Below, one piece after another: positions 35,117 through 43,110 of a DNA stretch of 64,000 nt. Position 1 is the first letter of the stretch. Every line of letters starts with the position of its first letter. The translations under genes were made by a program, and so were the position numbers. The notes beneath the pieces are model-generated. The model was not told the origin of the DNA. It ran no database searches and saw only the letters and a program-made list of their open reading frames with translations. The DNA is taken from contig NZ_BMYY01000012.1 in the NCBI RefSeq assembly GCF_014652515.1, positions 60,879 through 124,878 of the forward strand, read 5' to 3'. The DNA is from Bacterioplanes sanyensis. Its GTDB lineage: Bacteria > Pseudomonadota > Gammaproteobacteria > Pseudomonadales > Oceanobacteraceae.

Positions 35117-36907
35117 TTACGCAATGTAGCGCCTTATCAGCTTGGGAAGCTCGCTGACAGGAACCTCATCCAACTGCGCTCCCCGTCGGACGAAGTACTG
35201 ATCGCCGTAGCTACTAGGGTCTTCCTGGCCTGCGACCTCAAAAACGAAAATTGTTTTATCGTAGTAGCGCACCGGCTTTATGTTTCTCGAAAGGAAATCC
35301 TTCAAGTCATCTGAAAGCTTGGAATGCCTTACCTTATCTACGATGAGCTGAAATAATTGGTCCATACTCTTCCCAAGAGCCTGAGCCTCATGGTCGACAC
35401 CGGTAATGTAGAAGCTTTCATATACTCTAGGGGCAACGGAAAACATCTCCTTGACCCGTCCTGCCGTAGCCTCATTCTCCGCGACACCTACGAGCACATA
35501 CCCCTTGGCGCCCTTTTTTTGGTTAGCAATAGCCACACATGTCTGAAGAATCTTTTCAAAGCTGGGTTCATCAAAGTGGCCTTCACCGTCGAGTCTAAAG
35601 AACCCTTGCTTGAAGTCGTACGCGCTCTGTTCGGTATAGGATTGGGTAAGGATGTTTTGCAACTGCGTTATCCAGTGCACATGTGCAGGATCGGCGTGTG
35701 CTATATGCCCAAAACTGTCTTTGCACATACCCGCAACAGAGTTCACCGTATTCTGGCGATCCTCGCCCCCCCATCGCCCACCTTCTGGGACAGGGATCCG
35801 CCGCGCGCTATCGGACAATACATCTGCGAGCTTCGACGGGTCCTTTAGTTCTAGCCCTTCCTTCACGACTAGCTTGTGGAACGCCAGAAAGACCGCCTGA
35901 AAATACCTTGGTGCTCGTGCAGGTTTCTCCTTGAATAAAAGCCCCCCAAAACTTGTCCCAGCAGCGGACAACAATAGACGCAGCTGGTCTAAAGTCCGTT
36001 GAAAGTCGCTCACAACCAAGTCGGTTCCACGTTTTTGCACAGCAGTCTCTATTTGAGTGTGCCGGCTGATCGACGCATCATCCTCCCCCAAGCCGAAGAA
36101 GTCATCAAGGAACTCGGTCCGTGAGGAAGGGGGATCCTCTGACACCATAAACGCCAGCATGTCGGCAACAAGTTCTTCGTCCCGACTTTGTCTTAGCTGA
36201 TCTTTTGTTAGTATCCCTTGCGAAACCCAGAATACCTCGTCTGCCGCAATCCCGTAGTCTAGGTCTCGGTTGGTTATGCTAATACGTTTCATCCGGTCTA
36301 GAAGTAGGATGTCCGAATACGAGTCGTCGCCCCGGACTTTTGCGGATATCTTACGGACTGCCTCTCCAAAATGACCGGTCGATCCGGCCGCCCTTAGCTC
36401 CTGTCTTGATAGTTTTTTACCGCCAGAGTTAATTCTTCTGAAAACCTCATCCACGCTATTCGTATCGCTGAATTCATATATCGACAGCGGAAGGTCGTAC
36501 TTGGCTATTTCAACGCAGTCGCTTCGCGGGAGGGTCGGCGTCTTTTGTTTGAGCCCACCCGAGTCGAGCAGAGCCTTAGTAACAGCCATCGTATTGAGAT
36601 CAAAATACGCCCCGTTAACGGGGAAGTCATTCTCTATGAAAGACGTGATTGCATTCAATCTTTGCATTCCGTCTATTATTTCAAACGTGTTTCCCTCTGC
36701 TCTCTTGTTCTCTGCGAGTAATATTATTGGAATAGGGTACCCTCTGATTATCGAGTCGATGAAGCTGACCTTTTCGGAGAGGGTCCAGATAAGCTTCCTC
36801 TGGTATCTTCGGTTAACCAAGTATCTATCTCCTGAATGGTTTCCGTAGACACGTTCGACTGACTCCCCTTTCACGGTTAAATCCTGAACTTGGACTGTAT
36901 CCCCCAT
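35117..36907 (-). CDS. DUF262 (GmrSD-N-like) protein with AlbA_2-like C-terminal domain
   Basis: A 596-residue protein. The N-terminal 180 residues form a DUF262/ParB-like nuclease domain: NRRYQRKLIWTLSEK (about 32-46), IIRGYPIPIILLAE, FEIIDGMQRLNAI (about 75-87, with the DGxQR motif) and VFRRINSGGKKLSRQELR. The C-terminal part (about 440-596) has YDFKQGFFRLDG, ILQTCVAIANQKKG and YVLVGVAENEA, the pattern of Schlafen-type AlbA_2 domains. DUF262 proteins are core parts of GmrSD and other phage-defence enzymes. The ATG at 36907 has AGGGA upstream. An attC-like site lies just after the stop. The domain mix is rare to my knowledge. Confidence 0.78.
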   Translation of the reverse strand: MGDTVQVQDLTVKGESVERVYGNHSGDRYLVNRRYQRKLIWTLSEKVSFIDSIIRGYPIPIILLAENKRAEGNTFEIIDGMQRLNAITSFIENDFPVNGAYFDLNTMAVTKALLDSGGLKQKTPTLPRSDCVEIAKYDLPLSIYEFSDTNSVDEVFRRINSGGKKLSRQELRAAGSTGHFGEAVRKISAKVRGDDSYSDILLLDRMKRISITNRDLDYGIAADEVFWVSQGILTKDQLRQSRDEELVADMLAFMVSEDPPSSRTEFLDDFFGLGEDDASISRHTQIETAVQKRGTDLVVSDFQRTLDQLRLLLSAAGTSFGGLLFKEKPARAPRYFQAVFLAFHKLVVKEGLELKDPSKLADVLSDSARRIPVPEGGRWGGEDRQNTVNSVAGMCKDSFGHIAHADPAHVHWITQLQNILTQSYTEQSAYDFKQGFFRLDGEGHFDEPSFEKILQTCVAIANQKKGAKGYVLVGVAENEATAGRVKEMFSVAPRVYESFYITGVDHEAQALGKSMDQLFQLIVDKVRHSKLSDDLKDFLSRNIKPVRYYDKTIFVFEVAGQEDPSSYGDQYFVRRGAQLDEVPVSELPKLIRRYIA

Positions 36908-37317
36908 CACTTATATCCCTTTTGTTGGCTGGCTGACGTAATCAAACATTCAATTCGTACTGCATTATTCAGTGGCTTTCGTCGTGAGGTCTACATGGCT
37001 ACTGAGAACTCCTTCTCTAACAGTTTAATAGTGTGCGTGCCTGTTTTTCCAGCTAGAACCATCTGAGCTATCTCTGCCAACCTATTGATTTGCAACTGGA
37101 TATCTTCCTTTTTTTCACATTTCCTCCTGGAAAAACGTGCATTCTTACTATCCCTTTAGCGGCTGGCCTCGCAGCTCGTGCCTTTAGGTTTCAAGCTGCT
37201 GATATTATTGATGTTAAGCTATCACTGGGCTTGCCTACTGGCAAGGCTGCTGGGCGACAGAATACGTCGGCTGTTTAGCTACAGCGCCGTCGTGACAGTC
37301 GCTCTAACTTTTCAACT
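36908..37317. other. Spacer between the DUF262 cassette and the inverted repeats
   Basis: About 410 bp. It holds the degenerate small ORF at 36991-37118. I find no attC or attI core that would close the left end of the DUF262 cassette. The rest (37120-37317) shows no gene. Confidence 0.4.
36991..37118 (-). pseudogene. Frameshifted small ORF, related to 29795-29911
   Basis: A consensus AGGAGG lies four bases before GTG. The frame from GTG is short, but one shift in the run of seven A (37109-37115) gives MKKKEDIQLQINRLAEIAQ followed by MVLAGKTGTHTIKLLEKEF and the stop. The copy at 29795 has the same IQ..IN...I...VL.GK pattern and the same upstream DNA. Either both are broken genes, or the A run is a real slippery site. 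It lies 84 bp upstream of the DUF262 gene. Confidence 0.45.
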
Positions 37318-37740
37318 CGCTCTTGCGCCTAGATTTTCCGCGCCTTAGCAGGCCGCCTGAGTTGGCAATGGCTGTGCCCGCAGGGGCTGCCCAGACGGCA
37401 GCGCCAGCCAACATCCTGCCGGGATGCAGGCTGTTGGCGTTGCGGCGACCACAGCATTGGCAACTCAGGGATAACGGACTGCGCAGCGCAAAGCAGGGAG
37501 CTCGCCTGCCCGGCGTGAGGAGTAACCTCAAGGAGGGCATAGGGCATAGGGCTTAGCGGAAAAAACAGATACGGGGTCAGAGCTTAAGCTCTGACCCCAG
37601 CTACGGAAGCGAATGCCTAGCAAAAGCTACCTCGATGTGTACTGTCGTTCGCCCACCCAGCATAAAGAATAACCGCAAGGAGGGCACTGGGCTTAGCGAA
37701 AAAGAAAACGTGAAAACAGTGGTCAGAGCCAAGCTCTGAC
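37318..37740. repeat. Inverted copies of repeat modules B and A
   Basis: Module B occupies about 37318-37512 in inverted orientation, followed by inverted module A with the perfect 26-bp palindrome at 37573-37598. A second, decayed palindrome (GTCAGAGCCAAGCTCTGAC) is at about 37712-37730. With the direct copies at 32.9-33.5 kb these frame the two cassettes as a large inverted repeat. Confidence 0.85.
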
Positions 37741-37762
37741 ACTGGCTATTGCAGACGCTTCT

Positions 37763-39181
37763 CTACCGTATCCCCAACTTCTTCATCCGCGACCTTAACG
37801 TCGATTCCGGCAACTCCAATAACGCTGCTGCACCCTGTTTGCCGCCCACCACGCCTTGGCAATAATCCAGCGCTTGCAAAATATGCTGGCGTTCGGCAGC
37901 AGCCATTGATAGCGGTCGGCTGCCGCTGCTTACCGGTTGAATATCACTGTTTAAAGCCGGCAAGCGCAGTTCGCTGTGGCCAAGAATAAGGGCGTGCTCC
38001 AGCACATTTACCAGCTCGCGCACATTGCCCGGCCAGTGGTATTGCATTAATTGCTGCAGTTGCTTAGGCGGTAAGGTGGGCATGGGTTTATTTAAGCGTT
38101 TGGATAAGCGCTGTAAATAATGCTGTATTAAAAGCGGAATATCGCTACGGCGTTCACGCAAGGGCGGCACTTGTAGCGGAAAGACATTGAGACGGAAGTA
38201 GAGGTCGGCGCGAAACAGGCCATCGCGCACCATAGCGCTGAGGTCACGGTGGGTGGCGGCCATTACTCGCACGTCGACTTTTAATGTGTTTTCACTGCCT
38301 AGGCGTTGTATCTCGCCATTTTGCAGAGCGCGCAATAGCTTCACTTGGGCGGCGGGGGAAAGCTCGGCCACTTCGTCGAGAAACAGGGTGCCGCCATCGG
38401 CTTGTTCAAAACGTCCGGCTCGGCGTTGATGGGCGCCGGTAAAGGCGCCGCGCTCATGCCCAAATAATTCACTTTCTAGCAAGGTGTCGCTGAGGGCGCC
38501 GCAGTTGACCTTTACCAAGGTGCGTTGATGGCGATGGCTTAAACGATGCACGGCTTCGGCCACCAGTTCTTTGCCGGTACCACTTTCGCCTTGAATCAAT
38601 ACGCAACTGGGCGTTGGGGCGACTTGGCGAATGGCTTCGTCAAGCAGGCGCATGGGCTCGCTTTGACCCAGCAGCTCGGTGCCTTGGCGCTGTTGTTGCA
38701 ATTCTTCTTGCAGGTAGCGGTTTTCAAACTGCAGGTGCTGCTTTAATTGTTGCACTTCGCGTAGCGCGGCTTTTAATGAGCGCTGTTGCTCTAGACGCTC
38801 GGTAATGTCTTTAAACACCACCACGGCACCGGTAATGTCGCCATTTTCAATAATGGCAGTGCTGGAGTATTCAACCGCAAAGCAGCTGCCATCTTTGCGC
38901 CAGAACACCTCGTGATCACAGTGAGCTGCCTGACCGCTGATCAACGTTTGATAAATAGGACAGTCGCTATGAGGGTAGTGGCTACCATCGGCATAGCTGT
39001 GATGATGAAACTGGTGAATGGTTTGGCCTTGAATTTCACTTTGCATCCAGCCAGTGAGGCGCTCGGCTGCTGGGTTAACAAAGGTGGCATGGCCTTGGGC
39101 ATCCAGGCCATAAACTCCTTCCGACATAGACTCCAGAATGCGCTGGTAGCGATGGGTCAGTTGCTGGTGTGACAGTGCCAT
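37763..39181 (-). CDS. PAS-domain sigma-54-dependent activator
   Basis: A 472-residue regulator. An N-terminal PAS domain (about 12-130) starts with RILESMSEGVYGLDAQG and ends in VVVFKDITERLEQQ; it is joined by a coiled coil to an AAA+ domain with Walker A GESGTGKE, the sigma-54 contact motif GAFTGA, and the RADLYFRLNVF block. The C-terminal Fis-type helix-turn-helix is GAAALLELPESTLRSRMKKL. It binds enhancers and drives RpoN promoters in response to an unknown signal. The ATG at 39181 was chosen because conserved sequence starts just after it; no ribosome site is obvious. Confidence 0.92.
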   Translation of the reverse strand: MALSHQQLTHRYQRILESMSEGVYGLDAQGHATFVNPAAERLTGWMQSEIQGQTIHQFHHHSYADGSHYPHSDCPIYQTLISGQAAHCDHEVFWRKDGSCFAVEYSSTAIIENGDITGAVVVFKDITERLEQQRSLKAALREVQQLKQHLQFENRYLQEELQQQRQGTELLGQSEPMRLLDEAIRQVAPTPSCVLIQGESGTGKELVAEAVHRLSHRHQRTLVKVNCGALSDTLLESELFGHERGAFTGAHQRRAGRFEQADGGTLFLDEVAELSPAAQVKLLRALQNGEIQRLGSENTLKVDVRVMAATHRDLSAMVRDGLFRADLYFRLNVFPLQVPPLRERRSDIPLLIQHYLQRLSKRLNKPMPTLPPKQLQQLMQYHWPGNVRELVNVLEHALILGHSELRLPALNSDIQPVSSGSRPLSMAAAERQHILQALDYCQGVVGGKQGAAALLELPESTLRSRMKKLGIR

Positions 39182-39319
39182 AGAAGCGTCTAATACAGTG
39201 CAAAGTCGCCAGTATATCAATTTCGCTTGGCTTCTGGCGGCAGCGATAGCACTTGTCGCTATCGCGCCAGGCCAGTAGGCTTGGCGACATAGTGATAACG
39301 AGTTAGGAAGCAAACAGCT

Positions 39320-40369
39320 ATGAGCGGATTAAAAGATCGAATAGCAGACAACAAAGAGCGCTTGCGCGACTGGTGGAGCGATGGCGGCCTGCTGCGCGGT
39401 GGCCTGATCACCGTGTTGGTGGTGTATTTGTTGGCTGCTTTGGTCATCGGCATTTACTGGAGCCAAGAGCCAGACTCCTTTTCTGTCAAAGGCATTGCGC
39501 AGGAAAAAGCCGATGAGCTGGGCGTAGAGCCGGTGGTGGGCTTTACCACCACGGCCACGCTGATGAAAATTACCGATACTTTGCTGCACAAGCCGGGTGG
39601 CTATTTAAATAACGATTTACTGCCACCTGGGCTGTGGCTGGATAACATCCCGCGTTGGGAATATGGCGTGCTGGTGCAGGTTCGGGATTTCTCCCGCGCT
39701 TTGCGCAAAGACTTTAGCCGCTCGCAAAGCCAATCGACGGAAGATAAAGATTTGGCCATTGCCGAGCCGCAACTGCACTTTGATGCCAAAAGCTGGGCGA
39801 TTCCCTCATCTGAAGGTGAATACCAGCGTGGCCTCAATGCGCTGGAGCGCTATTTAGAGCGGTTGGCAGATAAAGAAGCCGGTGATGCGCAGTTTTATGC
39901 CCGCGCCGATAACCTGCGCCAATGGTTGCTGGATGTCGAAACCCGCTTGGGCAGTTTGTCACAGCGTTTAAGTGCCTCAACGGGCAAGCGTCAGCTGAAT
40001 ACTAACTTGGCCGGTGACAGTGCTGCAGCGCAGTCAACGCCGACGCCAGACGATGAAGAAATTAAAACGCCGTGGACCGAAATCGACGACGTGTTTTACG
40101 AAGCTCGCGGCACCGCTTGGGCGCTGGCGCATATTTTGCGTGCCATTGAAGTGGATTTTCACGACATCTTAGAAAAGAAAAACGCTCTGGTGAGCTTGCG
40201 CCAGATCATTCGTGAGCTGGAAGCCACACAAGAGCCACTGTGGTCGCCGGTGGTGTTAAATGGCAGTGGCTTTGGCATGTTTGCCAACCATTCTTTGGTA
40301 ATGGCGTCGTACATTTCGCGCGCCAATGCCGCCATTTTGGATTTGCGTGAGCTGTTATCGCAGGGCTGA
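39320..40369 (+). CDS. DUF2333 family membrane protein
   Basis: A 349-residue protein of the DUF2333 family, recognised by the GGLLRGGLITVLVVYLLAAL membrane segment (about 26-47), the GVEPVVGFTTTATLMKI stretch and the LPPGLWLDNIPRWEYGVLVQ block. One membrane helix near the start; the rest is probably periplasmic and helical. Function is not established. It is divergent from the sigma-54 activator (138 bp between). A terminator follows. Confidence 0.88.
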   Translation: MSGLKDRIADNKERLRDWWSDGGLLRGGLITVLVVYLLAALVIGIYWSQEPDSFSVKGIAQEKADELGVEPVVGFTTTATLMKITDTLLHKPGGYLNNDLLPPGLWLDNIPRWEYGVLVQVRDFSRALRKDFSRSQSQSTEDKDLAIAEPQLHFDAKSWAIPSSEGEYQRGLNALERYLERLADKEAGDAQFYARADNLRQWLLDVETRLGSLSQRLSASTGKRQLNTNLAGDSAAAQSTPTPDDEEIKTPWTEIDDVFYEARGTAWALAHILRAIEVDFHDILEKKNALVSLRQIIRELEATQEPLWSPVVLNGSGFGMFANHSLVMASYISRANAAILDLRELLSQG

Positions 40370-40396
40370 TTGGCGAGCTGCAGCGTAAATCAATAC

Positions 40397-40428
40397 CAAA
40401 GCCCGGCCTCCAGACCGGGCTTTTTTAT
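40397..40428 (+). terminator. Rho-independent terminator of the DUF2333 gene
   Basis: Stem AAGCCCGG / CCGGGCTT with a short loop, six T after it; 28 bp past the stop codon. Confidence 0.9.
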
Positions 40429-40578
40429 AGTGCTACATCGATATTGAGGGTCAGGCTGACGCTGCTTTAGCCATCGTCAAAATTGGTGCACTGATGGTGT
40501 GTCGCAGCGCTGGCATTTAACGGAGTAATGCTTGGAGCCGTGATGTCTGGCTGACTGGCCGTTAAGCCGTTGCGACTG
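40417..40578 (-). pseudogene. Duplicated, decayed 3' end of the neighbouring lipoprotein gene
   Basis: This segment repeats the terminator edge and the last ~50 codons of the gene at 40618-41703, offset by about 193 bp. Shared blocks include ACATCGATATTGAGGGTCAG and GCATTTAACGGAGTAATGCT. Translated, it reads SQPDITAPSITPLNASAATH, then QCTNFDDG and an in-frame TAA where the intact gene has Lys. It has no start and cannot make a protein. Confidence 0.85.
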
Positions 40579-40587
40579 TGTTGGCCC

Positions 40588-40620
40588 TGAAAAAGCCAGT
40601 CATCTGACTGGGCTTTTTTA
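40588..40620 (-). terminator. Terminator of the lipoprotein gene
   Basis: Stem AGCCAGTCA / TGACTGGGCT (one mismatch) with A and T runs on both sides. It lies right at the stop codon of the leftward lipoprotein gene. Confidence 0.8.
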
Positions 40621-41703
40621 TAGTGGCACATCGATATTGAGGGTCAGGCTGACGCTGCTTTTGCCATCGTTCAAATTGGTGCCCTGATAATGCGTTGCAG
40701 CGCTGGCATTTAACGGAGTAATGCTTGGAGCTGTGATGTCAGGCTGGCTGGCCGTTAAACCGTTGCGGCTGTTTGTTCCTTGAGTCACGGTGTTGACAAC
40801 AATATAACCGCTGTCAGCCACGCTGGCAGACAGGGTGGCAGAGCCTTGTTCGCCACTGGCAACCAGCGACAGCGAATGCAGTTGAAGCTCGGCTTGCTGA
40901 CCGCAGCCTTGGCTGTAGCTGCGCTCCAGCCGACGGGTAAAGCACTGCACTGGCTGATTGAGGTTGAGCTGATTAATTTGCTGCTCTACCTGGCCTAGGC
41001 TCGGTAAAACATCACCTAAGCGAATCATGCGCGTTTGCTGGTTGATAAAGTTCACGGGCCGGCGCTGCGGGCCCTCGTCTGCACTGAGCGGGGGCAGACT
41101 GATGCCTTCGAGTTGGCTGATGCTGGCTTGTCGAAATTGCGGATGCTGGCCAGCGCCGACAAATAGCGGCAAATCAAACTCCGTTTGCTGAGTGGGCCAA
41201 TCTTGCCAGCCTCCGTCTAGCCCACAGTTGGCAATTTGATAACCGCCGTTCTGTTCGCGCACTTGCAGCGTGCTGCTGTGCCATACCTGAGTTACTTCGC
41301 GGCCGCGCTGGCCCAGGTCAGTAATGGCATCAACGCGATGCACCGCCAGCCATACACCGGCCACCGAGTTACCGCCACGCTCGGTATAGCTGCTGAGATC
41401 ATAACTCGCGGGTTGCCCCAGCTCGGCTAGCACCTCTGAATTTGCAATGCTTGGCAGCTCGGGCAAATCGCAGTTGGCCTGATCGTCTGGGTTGTCTGGT
41501 TCTTCAGGGCTTGGCTCATCTGGCTCAGGCTCGCTCGGGCTTTGATCGCCTTGGTCTTGGTTGTCTTGGTCTTGGTTGTCTTGGTCTTGCTCGTCTTGGC
41601 TAGGTGGCTCAGGGGCGTCTGAGCTTGACGAACCGGAGTCGCCGCCGCAGGCGCAGAGTGTGGCGCAGAGCAGAACGCTTAGCCAGAGTGAAGAGCGGGT
41701 CAT
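40618..41703 (-). CDS. Secreted lipoprotein with Asp/Gln/Pro-rich linker
   Basis: A 361-residue lipoprotein; signal peptide ending at the lipobox LCAC (about 16-19). Residues 25-75 are a low-complexity acidic linker (repeats of DQDNQ, then SEPEPDEPSPEEP), encoded by a short tandem DNA repeat at 41540-41600. The globular part starts near residue 78 and holds four cysteines. I recognise no family. The gene is divergent from the VTGQ operon start (278 bp between), so it may belong to the same surface system. The last 50 codons are duplicated downstream. Confidence 0.7.
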   Translation of the reverse strand: MTRSSLWLSVLLCATLCACGGDSGSSSSDAPEPPSQDEQDQDNQDQDNQDQGDQSPSEPEPDEPSPEEPDNPDDQANCDLPELPSIANSEVLAELGQPASYDLSSYTERGGNSVAGVWLAVHRVDAITDLGQRGREVTQVWHSSTLQVREQNGGYQIANCGLDGGWQDWPTQQTEFDLPLFVGAGQHPQFRQASISQLEGISLPPLSADEGPQRRPVNFINQQTRMIRLGDVLPSLGQVEQQINQLNLNQPVQCFTRRLERSYSQGCGQQAELQLHSLSLVASGEQGSATLSASVADSGYIVVNTVTQGTNSRNGLTASQPDITAPSITPLNASAATHYQGTNLNDGKSSVSLTLNIDVPL

Positions 41704-41981
41704 ATTGGCTCCCGAGTGGGTGGATTGGTGTTTTTACCAGCGTTGCTGGTGTGTGACTATCGTAACATTCTGTAACTGTTCGAGGGCATTTGTTCTGATC
41801 TTTACATGTTGTTGAGGCGTTGATTTTTATACCTTGGGCGGGGTTGCTAGCACAAATTCGGCCATTTTGGCCCGTTTTGAGTCATGTCGACGACGACTGC
41901 AAAAGTAGAACTGGTGTACGGCTTCTGATATGTTGCACGGGCGTATCAGCAAAAATAACAACAATAATCAGGGATTTCACC

Positions 41982-43109
41982 ATGCCATCACGTCTTCTCA
42001 GCAGCTTGCTGGGTTCGTGCCTGGCGCTGCCAACTCTGGCACTGCAACCGATGGCGGATCAGCAGCTTGCTGCCGTTACCGGACAGGCTCAGGGGTTGCG
42101 TCTGACCAGTGAGTACGATGCCCGTATTGATAGCATTAGCTACATCGATGATGACGGTGTTGGCAATGACGGTAGCGTCGGTGCCGTCACCTTAGCGCCG
42201 GTACGCTTGTTTACGCCCACCAATCGTCCCATCGAAATTGACATCGAAGTCAAGCAAGTCAATGGCAAAAAAGCCGTGGTGTTTACCAATCGCGATTTAC
42301 CGGTGGAGCTGCGCGTAGGCTCGGTGGCCATTAATGGTGAATCTTTGGGTGGCATGGGGCAGGGCAACTTTTCGATAGGCAGCGGCGATGCCCTCATTAC
42401 TCGCATGTATGCCGGTGGTGAGGTAGGCAGTGGTTTTACTTTAGATGTGCTGATTCCGGCCTCCATGAGCCTGGATGCTTACTACGAAGACGACGGTGCT
42501 CGACTCACCAATACCCTGAGTTTTTCAGACCCGCGTGACGCCAATGGCGGTGGTCTGCAATTTCGTAACATGACCTTCGATTTAGAAACCGATGGCTTGC
42601 GCATCGGTATGCCTGAAGTCAATGATGGCAACTTCAATATTTATAACGCTCGCTTGGGTGCAGACGTTTTAAATTCCTTAGCGTTTCGCAATATTAATAT
42701 TCCGAGCGGCGGCTATTGGCTGTTAAAAAACGCTGAAAATGCGGGCGAATACGGCATTGAAATGGACAGCCGCTTACCGCAAGGGACGGCACTGCAACTG
42801 GTGTACATCGCTGGCGCCGTTGGCGATAACTACCCCAACGCAGAAACCCATGAATTCAGCGCTGATATTGAACTGCTCAGTAACCTGGATGTGCAGGGCT
42901 TGCGTATGAACGTCGACGGTGAGCGCGGCTTAGTGCTGGATTTTGATACTAACACCAGCAGCGATGGCATTCGCGGCCAGCTCAGCATGAGCAATATGAC
43001 GCTGCAACGCAGCGATCAGGTGGGCAGCGGTACCACCGTGGGGCTAGGCACGTTAGATGCGCAAATTAATTTGTCGCGCAATACCTTCCTGCAGATCGAG
43101 GGCCACTGA
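41982..43109 (+). CDS. VTGQ-motif secreted protein 1
   Basis: A 375-residue secreted, beta-rich protein. After the signal peptide (about 1-19) the mature end carries LQPMADQQLAAVTGQAQG, the motif shared by this operon and similar to the N-terminus of DUF6160-type proteins of Acinetobacter and Pseudomonas. The rest is Asp/Gly/Asn-rich, with short repeated strands like a beta-helix or beta-sandwich, and almost no Cys. It is the first gene of a six-gene operon; gaps between genes are 1-15 bp. The ATG at 41982 begins the signal peptide and has AGGGA upstream; an A/C-rich leader (AATAACAACAATAA) lies 15-30 bp before it. Confidence 0.75.
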   Translation: MPSRLLSSLLGSCLALPTLALQPMADQQLAAVTGQAQGLRLTSEYDARIDSISYIDDDGVGNDGSVGAVTLAPVRLFTPTNRPIEIDIEVKQVNGKKAVVFTNRDLPVELRVGSVAINGESLGGMGQGNFSIGSGDALITRMYAGGEVGSGFTLDVLIPASMSLDAYYEDDGARLTNTLSFSDPRDANGGGLQFRNMTFDLETDGLRIGMPEVNDGNFNIYNARLGADVLNSLAFRNINIPSGGYWLLKNAENAGEYGIEMDSRLPQGTALQLVYIAGAVGDNYPNAETHEFSADIELLSNLDVQGLRMNVDGERGLVLDFDTNTSSDGIRGQLSMSNMTLQRSDQVGSGTTVGLGTLDAQINLSRNTFLQIEGH

Positions 43110-43110
43110 T

